Part shown: positions 1 to 8,180 of the stretch, in pieces
Numbering within the stretch: the first letter of the stretch is position 1
Layout: every line of letters starts with the position of its first letter
Source of the DNA: Azonexus hydrophilus
Lineage (GTDB): Bacteria > Pseudomonadota > Gammaproteobacteria > Burkholderiales > Rhodocyclaceae
Direction: 5' to 3'
NCBI RefSeq assembly: GCF_905120355.1
Contig: NZ_CAJHOB010000009.1
Span: 80,061 to 144,060, forward strand
DNA: 64,000 bases
Made by a program: the position numbers and the translations under genes
Notes under the pieces: generated by a model
Database searches by the model: none
Told to the model about the DNA's origin: nothing
What the model saw: the letters and a program-made list of their open reading frames with translations, nothing else

Positions 1-36
1 CTCACATCGCCATAACACCACGGAGCCGCCCTACCC

Positions 37-276
37 ATGAAAGTCACCTGCGTTCAAAGCAAGCCGGAAACACAAGGCGCAGTCATGTTCGACCGATCCA
101 AGTCTATTTTGTTGATCTGGTTCGACAACACGACGATTCACGCAAGACTGACGCCAGATCAGCGCGAAGCACTGGCCGCCGCCATGAGCCCCACCAAATC
201 CGAAGAACACAATGAGCTGGTGAGCTGCGCCACCAGCTTCCACCATTGCAAGACGGAGACCAACCATGACAAATAA
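37..276 (+). CDS. hypothetical protein, 79 aa, in integrated-element end
   Basis: A small ORF I do not recognise. The product has a short hydrophobic patch near residues 24-30 (ILLIWF) and no motif that I can name. Its stop lies 11 bases inside the next gene, so the two are probably translationally coupled. An internal ATG at 85 has a better purine-rich stretch before it (AAGGCG) than the ATG at 37, so the true protein may be 63 aa. It lies in the apparent right end of an integrated element next to tRNA-Gly, which makes an accessory or phage/plasmid-type role likely but unproven. Confidence 0.5.
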   Translation: MKVTCVQSKPETQGAVMFDRSKSILLIWFDNTTIHARLTPDQREALAAAMSPTKSEEHNELVSCATSFHHCKTETNHDK

Positions 277-1195
277 ATTAAACATCAAGCAAAACGCCCT
301 TGCCGACACTGCCGAACTGGAAACCGCCCGCCAGACCATGCCGGCCGAAGCCACCAGCACGGCAAAAGAAGCCTTGGCATCGGCGCCCAGCGACTTCGCC
401 GCGCAAGCCCTGACGCCGGGCCTTGGTCATACCGCCGAAAGTATCACTGCCCCCATTGCAGCCATAGAAAAAGCAGTAGCCAACTTAGCCGATCAACAAA
501 AGAAACTGCGCGAAACGCTCAAATCGAACATGGCAAGCTTGAATGACATGATTGAGCAAAAATCCGCCGAACTGAACAAGCTGATCATGAGCGTTTCGAT
601 TGATGACGCGACCAAGCTGCTGATGAATCAGTTGCGGGATGATATTGAGCGCCATCAAGCTAGCGAGCTTATCCGCTCAAATATCCTGGCGGCTCGAAAA
701 GTCACAAACTTTGGGGCGGTTGAAACAATGGGCGGTTTCGATGGCGCCGGCAATTTGACCTTCTCGCAAAGCATCGCCAGCCCGATCCACCTCGTCGAAT
801 ACGATAGCGGTGTTTTTACTCTGCTGGCGTTGTGCCCCGATCTGTTCTACCCGGCGATTGAAGCCAATATCCGCCATATCCTGAAGGATGCCGGCGTTCC
901 TGAAAACAGCCCAGGCACCGATGAACTTCTGAACCAGGCTCGCGCCCTATCTGCCGAGATTCAGACGCTGGAAGCGCAGCGCCGGGAATTCCGGGACCAG
1001 TTCGCCATGACTGCGCTGGAAGACATGCCGAAAGGCTACCAGGAGTTTTTGACGCGCACCAATGGCGGCACCTTCTCGCCAAGAACAGAACCGAGCGTCA
1101 CGCGTGCCGACGGGCGGCAAATGGAATTCGGGCATTCGCGACTCGAGTCCCTGAAACTTTCCCAAGATCATGTCGAAAAGGAAAACACCTACTGA
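266..1195 (+). CDS. hypothetical coiled-coil protein, 309 aa, in integrated-element end
   Basis: A protein I do not recognise. The first 60 residues are rich in Ala, Thr and Glu. Residues about 65-135 look like a coiled coil with many Lys/Gln/Glu heptads (AIEKAVANLADQQKKL). The middle, about 150-215, is more globular and carries a GGFDGAG turn. A second helical stretch covers about 225-255. There is no signal peptide or membrane segment. The start is supported by GGAG eight bases upstream, and it overlaps the preceding gene by 11 bases. It is the last gene before the tRNA-Cys-fragment junction, so it is probably element cargo. Confidence 0.6.
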   Translation: MTNKLNIKQNALADTAELETARQTMPAEATSTAKEALASAPSDFAAQALTPGLGHTAESITAPIAAIEKAVANLADQQKKLRETLKSNMASLNDMIEQKSAELNKLIMSVSIDDATKLLMNQLRDDIERHQASELIRSNILAARKVTNFGAVETMGGFDGAGNLTFSQSIASPIHLVEYDSGVFTLLALCPDLFYPAIEANIRHILKDAGVPENSPGTDELLNQARALSAEIQTLEAQRREFRDQFAMTALEDMPKGYQEFLTRTNGGTFSPRTEPSVTRADGRQMEFGHSRLESLKLSQDHVEKENTY

Positions 1196-1253
1196 AAAGC
1201 CAGAGGCAAGGTGTAGTTCCAGAAAAACCCAGCCGATAGCCGAGACGCGGTGA

Positions 1254-1311
1254 GCCATAGGCGGCTGGTGGGGATTCCGCGGTGGAATCTCTGTATGGCG
1301 AGCCAACCAGC
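1254..1311 (+). other. structured non-coding stretch with nested inverted repeats
   Basis: In the gene-free stretch 1196-1492 an inner stem pairs GATTCC (1273-1278) with GGAATC (1284-1289). An outer stem pairs GCTGGT (1264-1269) with ACCAGC (1306-1311). GCCATA (1254-1259) can also pair with TATGGC (1294-1299), crossing the nested fold. The region could encode a structured RNA or be a protein-binding site of the element. No function can be assigned from sequence. Confidence 0.4.
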
Positions 1312-1420
1312 TTGTAGAGCTAACCTGGCGGTTGCGTAAATCTCAACAAGCACGGCGGAGGATGGTCGATTTTACGGAGTCGCGACCTTCGCCACACCTC
1401 AACGACAGGAGCAACACCCA

Positions 1421-1444
1421 AGCCCGCCGAGTGCGGGTTTTTTT
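1421..1444 (+). terminator. rho-independent terminator at end of element
   Basis: A 7-bp stem (AGCCCGC / GCGGGTT, one G-T pair) with a CGAGT loop is followed by a run of seven T. It ends transcription coming from the two hypothetical genes, before the promoter at 1493. Confidence 0.75.
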
Positions 1445-1492
1445 GTGGGTGACTTGGCGCGAAAAAACGCCGGATTATTGATCCGGATAGTA

Positions 1493-1521
1493 TTGACTCG
1501 TCCCATGTGATCCCATAGAAT
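1493..1521 (+). promoter_or_regulatory. sigma-70 promoter for tRNA-Gly
   Basis: TTGACT (1493-1498), a 17-bp spacer and TAGAAT (1516-1521) form a near-consensus promoter. The start would be near 1528, just before the tRNA-Cys fragment and 80 bases before tRNA-Gly. It lies after the terminator at 1421-1444, on the element side of the junction. Confidence 0.65.
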
Positions 1522-1557
1522 GCCGGCTGTCCCAAGGGGCGCAAGGGTTTCAGAAGG

Positions 1558-1602
1558 TTTGCAAATCCGAGTAGGTCGGTTCGACTCCGGCCCGCGCCTC
1601 CA
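1558..1602 (+). other. 3' fragment of tRNA-Cys(GCA); probable attachment-site junction
   Basis: The 45 bases match a bacterial tRNA-Cys from the anticodon loop (TTTGCAAATCC, anticodon GCA) to the CCA end. The T-arm is intact (GTCGG / CCGGC around TTCGACT), as is the acceptor 3' strand CCGCGCC-T-CCA. Upstream of the anticodon loop the match stops: the anticodon stem cannot pair and there is no D-arm. Tyrosine-recombinase elements that integrate in a tRNA gene leave such a 3' copy at one end. The reading is that an element lies to the left and the intact tRNA-Cys is beyond the window. Confidence 0.65.
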
Positions 1603-1610
1603 AAAGTTTT

Positions 1611-1686
1611 GCGGCAGTAGCTCAGTTGGTAGAGCGATACCTTGCCAAGGTATAGGTCGAGAGTTCGAGACTCTTCTGCCGCTCCA
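1611..1686 (+). tRNA. tRNA-Gly(GCC)
   Basis: A complete 76-nt cloverleaf with CCA encoded. The acceptor stem is GCGGCAG / CTGCCGC, the anticodon GCC sits at 1644-1646 and the T-loop is TTCGAGA. It is followed by a 9-bp hairpin and a strong terminator. It is probably the second tRNA of an original Cys-Gly pair split by the element to the left. Confidence 0.95.
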
Positions 1687-1692
1687 GACTCT

Positions 1693-1720
1693 CTGGCATC
1701 AATACTCAATATGATGCCAG
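1693..1720 (+). repeat. 9-bp inverted repeat after tRNA-Gly
   Basis: CTGGCATCA and TGATGCCAG are separated by 10 bases and begin six bases after the tRNA. This may be a processing hairpin in the tRNA trailer. It has no T-run, so it is not a terminator by itself. Confidence 0.5.
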
Positions 1721-1727
1721 TACGCTG

Positions 1728-1763
1728 AAACGAAAAAAGGAGCCTCGGCTCCTTTTTTCGTTT
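1728..1763. terminator. bidirectional terminator between tRNA-Gly and the beta-CASP nuclease gene
   Basis: A perfect 16-bp stem (AAACGAAAAAAGGAGC and its complement) with a CTCG loop carries A-rich and T-rich flanks. It can therefore end both the tRNA transcript and the opposing exporter/nuclease transcript. Confidence 0.85.
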
Positions 1764-1784
1764 ATCCCTCGCCTCTACCCCCGA

Positions 1785-3143
1785 CTACAGCGGAAATTCC
1801 TGATTCTGCCGCGGCACGCTAACCGGCCAATCCAGTTCGCGCTGGATGCGTTCGCGCAATGCTTCCGAGGCCTCGGCCTCGCCATGGACGACAAACACGT
1901 GCTGGGGTGGGTGACTGAAACCGGATAACCAGCGCAGCAACTCGCCGCGATCGGCATGCGCCGACAGCATGGGCAGCTCCGCCACTTCGGCATTGACCGG
2001 CAACCAGCGACCGTGAATTTTCACCTCGCGGCTACCTTCGAGCAGCTTGCGCCCGCGCGTTCCGGCGGCCTGGAAGCCCGAGAACAGCAGCGTGTTCTGA
2101 TGACTCCCGGCAAACGCCGCGATGTGGTGCAGCACCCGTCCTCCCGTCGCCATGCCGCTGGCCGAGATGATGACCTTGGGGAAGGGGTTGGCCGACAGCG
2201 CTTTGGATTCTTCCACGTCCTGCACGTAAGTCACTGCCGCGAAGGCCGCCTGAAACTCGTCGCTGCCCAATTTGTGTTCATCGTGATAGGCATACAGCAG
2301 TGCCGTGGCATTGGTCGCCATGGGGCTGTCCAGATAGACCGGGATATTGCGCAGGCCACCGCGCTGGCGCAACTGCCAGAGGGCATGGATCAACGACTGG
2401 GCGCGCCCGACGGCGAAGGCGGGAATGACCACGGTGCCGCCACGGCGCAAGGTGCGCTCGATGATGTCGCCCAGGGCTGTAACCGGATCGCTGCGGTCGT
2501 GATCGCGGTTACCGTAAGTCGATTCAATCACGACATAGTCGGCCGCCGGCACTGGCTCGGGAGCATGCATCACCGGATCGTCATAGCGCCCGAGATCGCC
2601 GGAAAACACGATGCGTTTGCCCCGGACCTCGATTTCCGCCGTGGCCGCGCCCAGAATGTGACCGGCGCGGCGAAACACCAGGGTCGCCCCACCGGGCAGC
2701 GCGATTTTCTGCCCTAAAGACTGCGGCGCGAAATGCGTCAGCGTGCGTTCGGCATCGAGCCGCGTGTACAGGGGCAAAGCCGGTTTGTGCCTGGAGAATC
2801 CCTTGCGGTTGGCAAATTCGGCATCCTTCTCCTGCAACCAGGCACTATCGAGCAGGATCAGCTCGGCCACATCGCGGGTGGCCGCAGTCGAGAAAATCCG
2901 GCCGCGAAAACCGTCGAGCACCAGTCGGGGCAGATAGCCGCAGTGATCCAGATGGGCGTGCGTCAGCACCACCGCATCGATGTCGCGCGGCTCGACCGGC
3001 AGGCGCGTCCAGTTCAGTTCGCGCAGATTCTTCAGCCCCTGGAACAAGCCGCAATCGATCAGGATGCGGGTGTCGCCGTAAGTCAGCAGATGCTTGGAGC
3101 CGGTGACGGTACCCACCCCGCCGAGACTGGTCAGTGAAAACAT
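1785..3143 (-). CDS. MBL-fold beta-CASP RNA nuclease (Cft2/CPSF73-like)
   Basis: A 452-aa metallo-beta-lactamase-fold protein of the beta-CASP family that processes RNA in the cytoplasm with two zinc ions. The zinc ligands are visible: HAHLDH at residues 62-67, H162 in AGHILGA, D183 in SGDLG, and late histidines in SAHAD and VHGEAEA. Length and motif order fit bacterial Cft2-family nucleases. The chosen ATG has a perfect AGGAGG seven bases upstream; a longer in-frame extension lies inside the upstream permease gene. It follows that permease by 37 bases and is probably co-transcribed, although a functional link to the exporter is not evident. Confidence 0.9.
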   Translation of the reverse strand: MFSLTSLGGVGTVTGSKHLLTYGDTRILIDCGLFQGLKNLRELNWTRLPVEPRDIDAVVLTHAHLDHCGYLPRLVLDGFRGRIFSTAATRDVAELILLDSAWLQEKDAEFANRKGFSRHKPALPLYTRLDAERTLTHFAPQSLGQKIALPGGATLVFRRAGHILGAATAEIEVRGKRIVFSGDLGRYDDPVMHAPEPVPAADYVVIESTYGNRDHDRSDPVTALGDIIERTLRRGGTVVIPAFAVGRAQSLIHALWQLRQRGGLRNIPVYLDSPMATNATALLYAYHDEHKLGSDEFQAAFAAVTYVQDVEESKALSANPFPKVIISASGMATGGRVLHHIAAFAGSHQNTLLFSGFQAAGTRGRKLLEGSREVKIHGRWLPVNAEVAELPMLSAHADRGELLRWLSGFSHPPQHVFVVHGEAEASEALRERIQRELDWPVSVPRQNQEFPL

Positions 3144-3180
3144 GTTCTTTCCTCCTTTTCCTTGCCGCCCGGGACAAACC

Positions 3181-4314
3181 TCAGGCCATCTGGCTGATGG
3201 TCCGGCGAAAACGCGACAGCGACAGTGTAAACAGTACGCTGCCAATCAGCAGCAGCCAGAGAAACGGCTTCCAGACCACCTCGATCCCCGCGCCGCGATA
3301 CAGGATGGCCTGGCCAATTTCGACAAAATGGGTGGTCGGTGCCGCCAGCATCAGGGTGCGCACCAATTCGGGCATGCTCTCGCGCGGCGTCGTGCCACCG
3401 GAGAGCACTTCCAGCGGCAACAGGACGAGCAGCATCAACATGCCGAACTGCGGCATGTTGCGTGCCACCGTCGCCAGAAAAATCCCCATCGAGGTGGTGG
3501 CGAACAGGCACAAGGCCGCACCGCAGAAGAACAGCAGGGGCGAGCCGGCTACCGGCGCGCCGATCACCCCGCGCACGACAATGTTCAGGGACAAGCTTGA
3601 CGCCAACAGCACCACCAGGCCCATCGACCAGATTTTTGACAGCATGATTTCGGTCGGGGTCACCGGCATCACCAGCAGATGCTCGATGGTGCCATGCTCG
3701 CGTTCACGGATCAGCGCCGCGCCGGTGAGCACGATCGACAGCATGGCGATGTAGTTGATGACCTGCGTCAGCCCGCCGAACCAGCTTTTCTCCAGCGCCG
3801 GATTGAAGCGGGCGCGCAAGGCCAGATCCACCGGCAACACCGTGCCGACACGCTGGCGCTGGACGAATTCGTTGATTTCTCCCTGCACGATCTGCTGCAC
3901 TGCACCGCTGCCGGTGAACGCCTGGCTCATGCGGGTGGCGTCCACGTTGAGCTGGATTTCCGGCGCGCGCCCGGCCAGCACATCGCGCTGAAACCCCTGC
4001 GGGATGTACAGGGCAAAGGTGTATTCGCCGTTATCCATGGCCGGGTCCATCTGCGGCATGGTAATCAGCTCCGGGGTATTGAATTGCGGCGGATAAAACG
4101 CTGAAACGATACGCTGCGACAAGGGCGTATCGTCCTCATCAACCAGCGCGATGGGCACCCGGTGCAAGGTTTCCGGCATGGCCGTGGCGGCAGTGTACAC
4201 TCCAACGGTGAACACATAGACGATCAGCACCAGCATGGTCGGGTCGCGCGCCAGGCTCCACAACTCCTTGATGCCGAGGCGGTAGATATTGGCAAGGTGA
4301 TGGCGCAACTGCAT
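3181..4314 (-). CDS. yhhJ: ABC-2 type permease (YhhJ-like)
   Basis: A 377-aa inner-membrane permease of the ABC-2 family. One membrane segment lies near residues 25-45, followed by a large periplasmic domain to about 175. Five more hydrophobic segments follow, with the characteristic IREREHGTIEHLLVMPVTPTEIMLSK loop split between them. It starts one base after the stop of the ATPase/permease gene (TGAGATG), so the two are coupled. It probably pairs with the fused permease to make the export channel of the RbbA/YhiI-type system. The transported substrate cannot be read from sequence. Confidence 0.9.
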   Translation of the reverse strand: MQLRHHLANIYRLGIKELWSLARDPTMLVLIVYVFTVGVYTAATAMPETLHRVPIALVDEDDTPLSQRIVSAFYPPQFNTPELITMPQMDPAMDNGEYTFALYIPQGFQRDVLAGRAPEIQLNVDATRMSQAFTGSGAVQQIVQGEINEFVQRQRVGTVLPVDLALRARFNPALEKSWFGGLTQVINYIAMLSIVLTGAALIREREHGTIEHLLVMPVTPTEIMLSKIWSMGLVVLLASSLSLNIVVRGVIGAPVAGSPLLFFCGAALCLFATTSMGIFLATVARNMPQFGMLMLLVLLPLEVLSGGTTPRESMPELVRTLMLAAPTTHFVEIGQAILYRGAGIEVVWKPFLWLLLIGSVLFTLSLSRFRRTISQMA

Positions 4315-4315
4315 C

Positions 4316-7069
4316 TCAGCGCTCCTGTTTCTTCAGCAGCAGAATGGCGACACCGAGAATCAGCGGCACCGACGCCAGCATGCACCAGAACGCCCCGCTC
4401 AGATCGACCAGCGACAGCCCCTTGCTGAATATCCCGCGACTGATGATGATCATGTAGGTGGCCGGGTACACCTCGCCGATCAGCCGCCCGCCACCTTCGA
4501 GCGAAGACACCGGGTTGATCAACCCGGAAAACTGGATGGCCGGCAGGATAGTGCCGACCATGGCAATGAACAGCGCTGCAATCTGGCTTTTGGTCACAGC
4601 CGACGCCAGCAGCCCCATGCCAGTGGACACGAACGCGAAGATCAGCGCCGCCAGGCACAGGGACAGGAAATCGCCGCTTATCGGCACCCCGAATACCGTC
4701 ACCGCCAGCAGGCTCATCAACAGGAAATTCAGCAGGGTCAGGCCGACATAAGGCAACTGCTTGCCAAAGAGGAATTCGCTGCGGCTGACCGGGGTGACGT
4801 AGAGATTGATGATTGCGCCTGTTTCCTTCTCGCGCACCACCGCCAGCGCCGTCAGCATGGCCGGCAGCAGCAGGAGCAGCAGCGGCACCACCGCCGGCAC
4901 CATGGCCGGCAAGCTGCGGACATCCGGGTTGTAGCGGAAGCGGGTCTGGATCGTGGCCCCCTTCGCCTGCACGCCGAGCCGCTCGCTCAATTGCCCCGCC
5001 AGCCAGTGCTGATGCATGCCCTGCACGTACCCCTGGACGGTTTCCGCCCGCACCGGCATGGCCCCATCGACCCAGGCGCCGATCTCCACCTGCCGCCCAG
5101 CCAGGGCTTGGCGCATGAAACCGGGAGGAATCTCGATGGCAAGCGACAACTCCCCGCTGCGCATGCGCCGGTCGAGTTCGTCGTAATCGGCAAGCGGCGG
5201 CTGTTCGATGAAATAGCGCGAGCCCGACAATTGCAGCGCGTAGTCGCGGCTGAGCGTCGTCTGGTCGCGGTCGAGCACGGCGTAACGCAGGTTCTCGACA
5301 TCCATGTTGATGCCGAAGCCGATCACGAACAACAGCAGGATCGAGCCCCCCAGCGCGAGCGTGGCGCGGATCGGGTCGCGCTGCAACTCCAGCGCCTCCC
5401 GCCACAGGTAGGCCAGCATGCGCTGCAGGCTGAAACCTGCCCTTGCCCCGCCAGCAGCCTGCGCCGTCGGTTCTGCCACCGCCTCCGGCACGGCCGCGCC
5501 CTCCTTTTCTGGCGTGACCGGCGGCACGCCATCGGCCTCACGCAGATAGCCGATGAAGGCTTCTTCCAGATTCCGCGCACCGCGTCTGGCCACCAGCTGG
5601 GCCGGCGTATCGCTGTCGAGCACCTTGCCGGCATGCATCATCGACATGCGGTCACAGCGCTCGGCCTCGTTCATGAAATGGGTGGAAATGAAAATGGTCA
5701 CCTTGTCACGCCGCGACAATTCCACCAGCAGACGCCAGAAAGCATCGCGCGCCACCGGATCCACCCCTGACGTGGGCTCGTCGAGAATCAGCATCTCGGG
5801 TTTGTGCACCATCGCCACGGCCAGCGACAGGCGCTGGCGCAGGCCCAGCGGCAGGCTTTCCGGGAGGCTGTCGAGCACCTCCGCCAGACCGAAGCGCGCC
5901 ACCATTTCATCCATCCGGGCGGGAATGTCCGCCGCCGGCACGTTGAACAACTGGGCATGCAGCAGCAGGTTCTGCCGCACGGTCAATTCGCCATAGAGCG
6001 AAAACGCCTGCGACATGTAGCCGACACGGCGACGGGTCGCGATGTCGCGTGGATCGACCTCGTGGCCGAACAGCCAAGCCCGCCCCTCGCTGGCTGGCAG
6101 CAAGCCGGTCAGCAGCTTCATCGTGGTGGTCTTGCCACAGCCGTTGGACCCGAGAAAGCCAAAAATCTCGCCGCGCCGGATGCGGAAGCTGACCTGGTCG
6201 ACCGCGACGAAATCACCGAAACGCATGGTCAGCCCCTGCGCCTCGATGGCGATGTCGTCCTGATCCACCTGCAAAGGGGGAATCACCACCGCTGAGTGAC
6301 CGCGCGTCCTCGCCGCCGGCAGCAGTCCAATGAAAGCCGCTTCCAGCGTCTCGCTCCCAGTACGGTCGAGCAGTTCCTGTGGGGTTCCGGTGGCCAGGAT
6401 CTGGCCGGCATCCATCGCCAGCAGCCAGTCGAAACGCTGCGCCTCGTCCATATAGGCGGTCGCTACCAGCACGCTCATGCCCGGGCGTCGGCTGCGGATA
6501 CGCGCGATCAGTTCCCAGAACTGGGCGCGTGCCAGCGGATCGACGCCGGTGGTCGGCTCATCGAGAATCAGCAGGTCCGGATCGTGGATCAAAGCGCAGC
6601 ACAAGCCGAGCTTCTGCTTCATGCCGCCGGACAATTTCCCGGCCGGTCGCGTCAAAAAAGGATACAGGCCGGTCGCCCGGGTCAGATCGTCGATGCGGCG
6701 GCGACGTTCAGCCGCATCATGACCGAACAGGCGGGCAAAGAACTGCAGGTTTTCCTCGACCGACAAGGTGGGGTACAGATTCCTGCCCAGACCTTGCGGC
6801 ATGTAGGCAATGCGCGGACAGGCGCTGGCACGGTGCGGGCGTTGCGCCATGTCGCCGCCCAGCACCTCCACCGTCCCTTCCTGAATCTGACGGGCGCCGG
6901 CAATCAGTGCCAGCAGGCTGGATTTGCCGACACCATCCGGACCAATCAGCCCGACCATGCAGCCGGCAGGAATCTCCTGGCTGATACCCGCCAGTGCCTC
7001 GATCTGGCCATAGCGCAGCCGCACCGCGTGCAGACGCACGACCGCCGACGGCATGGGCGGCAGCGTCAT
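4316..7069 (-). CDS. rbbA: RbbA-like double-ATPase/ABC-2 permease fusion
   Basis: A 917-aa fusion of two ABC ATPase domains and an ABC-2 permease. The first ATPase has Walker [10 protein letters not shown], signature LSGGMKQK and Walker [14 protein letters not shown]. The second has GSNGCGKTT and [13 protein letters not shown], but its signature is degraded (LPLGLRQR). A linker rich in Pro, Glu and Ala around 515-545 leads to the permease half, with a membrane segment near 570 and five more towards the C-terminus. Family knowledge: E. coli RbbA has this layout and is a ribosome-associated ATPase encoded with YhiI and YhhJ. The operon here suggests export as well. Confidence 0.9.
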   Translation of the reverse strand: MTLPPMPSAVVRLHAVRLRYGQIEALAGISQEIPAGCMVGLIGPDGVGKSSLLALIAGARQIQEGTVEVLGGDMAQRPHRASACPRIAYMPQGLGRNLYPTLSVEENLQFFARLFGHDAAERRRRIDDLTRATGLYPFLTRPAGKLSGGMKQKLGLCCALIHDPDLLILDEPTTGVDPLARAQFWELIARIRSRRPGMSVLVATAYMDEAQRFDWLLAMDAGQILATGTPQELLDRTGSETLEAAFIGLLPAARTRGHSAVVIPPLQVDQDDIAIEAQGLTMRFGDFVAVDQVSFRIRRGEIFGFLGSNGCGKTTTMKLLTGLLPASEGRAWLFGHEVDPRDIATRRRVGYMSQAFSLYGELTVRQNLLLHAQLFNVPAADIPARMDEMVARFGLAEVLDSLPESLPLGLRQRLSLAVAMVHKPEMLILDEPTSGVDPVARDAFWRLLVELSRRDKVTIFISTHFMNEAERCDRMSMMHAGKVLDSDTPAQLVARRGARNLEEAFIGYLREADGVPPVTPEKEGAAVPEAVAEPTAQAAGGARAGFSLQRMLAYLWREALELQRDPIRATLALGGSILLLFVIGFGINMDVENLRYAVLDRDQTTLSRDYALQLSGSRYFIEQPPLADYDELDRRMRSGELSLAIEIPPGFMRQALAGRQVEIGAWVDGAMPVRAETVQGYVQGMHQHWLAGQLSERLGVQAKGATIQTRFRYNPDVRSLPAMVPAVVPLLLLLLPAMLTALAVVREKETGAIINLYVTPVSRSEFLFGKQLPYVGLTLLNFLLMSLLAVTVFGVPISGDFLSLCLAALIFAFVSTGMGLLASAVTKSQIAALFIAMVGTILPAIQFSGLINPVSSLEGGGRLIGEVYPATYMIIISRGIFSKGLSLVDLSGAFWCMLASVPLILGVAILLLKKQER

Positions 7070-7072
7070 CGC

Positions 7073-8170
7073 TCAGTCTGCCGGCGACACCTGCAACGCC
7101 GGCGAGATCGCCAGTTCAGCAGGCCACGCCGCTTGTGGGTCGAGCTTGAGCCAGGCCACGCCGGGAACGCCTGTCTTGACCTGATCCATATACTTGCGCA
7201 ACAACTCCGGCGGCAGTTGCGCACGCACCCGGAACATCAGTTTTTGCCGCTCGCTGGTGGTTTCCACCGTTTTCGGCGTGAACTGCGCCTGGCTGGCAAC
7301 AAACGACACCCGCGCCGGCATGACCGCGCCAGCGGCGGCATCAACCACGATCCGCGCCTCGCTGCCCAGCGCAATGCGCCCCGCCACCACCTCGGGCACA
7401 AAAAACGTCATGTACACATCCGACAGATCGAGCAGGTTGAGCACCCGTCCGCCGGCACCGATCACTTCCCCCGGCTGCGCCACCCGCACCTGAACCCGGC
7501 CATCGCGCGGGGCCTTGAGTTCGCTGTCGGCAATGTCGACCTCGATCCGCTCGATGCTTGCCTGCACCGCACCGACCCGCGCTTCCGCACCGGTCTGCTG
7601 GGCCCGTGCCGATTCGACCGCCGCCTGCGCCGCCACCACCTGCGCCCGGGTTGCGGCCAGGGCGGCTTCAGCGCTGCGTACCTTGGCCCGGTCATCATCA
7701 AGTTCCTGCTGCGAAGCCGCCCCCTCCCGGCTCAGGGTTTCCGAACGCGCCAGCCGCCGCCGCGCTGCGTCCAGCTCGGCCTCGCGCTGGGCAACCAGCG
7801 CCTGCACGGCAACCACATCGCTCTGACGCAGGCTGATCTGGGCCTTGGCCGCCGCCACCGCATGCAGCGCTTCCTGATAACCGGCGCGCGCCTCTTCCCG
7901 TTGTGCCACCAGCGTGTCGATCTGCATCCGGGCCACCACCTGCCCTGCCGTGACGAAATCCCCCTCGCGCACCATGATCTCGCTCACTCGGCCGGCGTAT
8001 TTGCTGGCCACATCGATCTCGGTCGCTTCGATCCGCCCGTTGCCACTGACGAAACCCTCGCCTGGCCCACGCTGCGCATAACGTTCCCAGCCATACCAGA
8101 GCAGGGCTGCCGCAGCGACCAGCAGAATAAGGAGACGGACATTTTTCTTTGACAGGAATGGCCATGCCAC
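7073..8170 (-). CDS. HlyD-family periplasmic adaptor (YhiI-like)
   Basis: A 365-aa membrane-fusion protein linking the inner-membrane ABC permeases to the outer-membrane factor. It has one N-terminal membrane anchor (LLILLVAAAALLW), a lipoyl/barrel-sandwich half (GNGRIEATEIDVASKYAGRV), a long helical hairpin from about 85 to 205 rich in Ala, Glu, Arg and Gln, and the second barrel-sandwich half (ELKAPRDGRV). I chose the GTG at 8170. It lies 10 bases after the outer-membrane factor stop with GAGGTAA before it, whereas upstream in-frame ATGs lie inside that gene. Confidence 0.88.
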   Translation of the reverse strand: MAWPFLSKKNVRLLILLVAAAALLWYGWERYAQRGPGEGFVSGNGRIEATEIDVASKYAGRVSEIMVREGDFVTAGQVVARMQIDTLVAQREEARAGYQEALHAVAAAKAQISLRQSDVVAVQALVAQREAELDAARRRLARSETLSREGAASQQELDDDRAKVRSAEAALAATRAQVVAAQAAVESARAQQTGAEARVGAVQASIERIEVDIADSELKAPRDGRVQVRVAQPGEVIGAGGRVLNLLDLSDVYMTFFVPEVVAGRIALGSEARIVVDAAAGAVMPARVSFVASQAQFTPKTVETTSERQKLMFRVRAQLPPELLRKYMDQVKTGVPGVAWLKLDPQAAWPAELAISPALQVSPAD

Positions 8171-8180
8171 AGCGATTACC

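Noticed and set aside
1362..1481. A 39-codon ORF starting just after GGAGG
   Set aside because: It runs through the terminator at 1421-1444, the GGAG is only one base from the ATG, and the product has no recognisable pattern.
1537..1602. A functional tRNA-Cys gene
   Set aside because: The anticodon stem cannot pair, the D-arm is missing and only five acceptor pairs match, so it is a 3' fragment, not a working tRNA.
6296..8152. A 618-codon ORF on the plus strand
   Set aside because: It is antisense to the RbbA-like and HlyD-like genes. It is kept open only by GC-rich codon structure, and its product is low-complexity His/Arg/Gln-rich.
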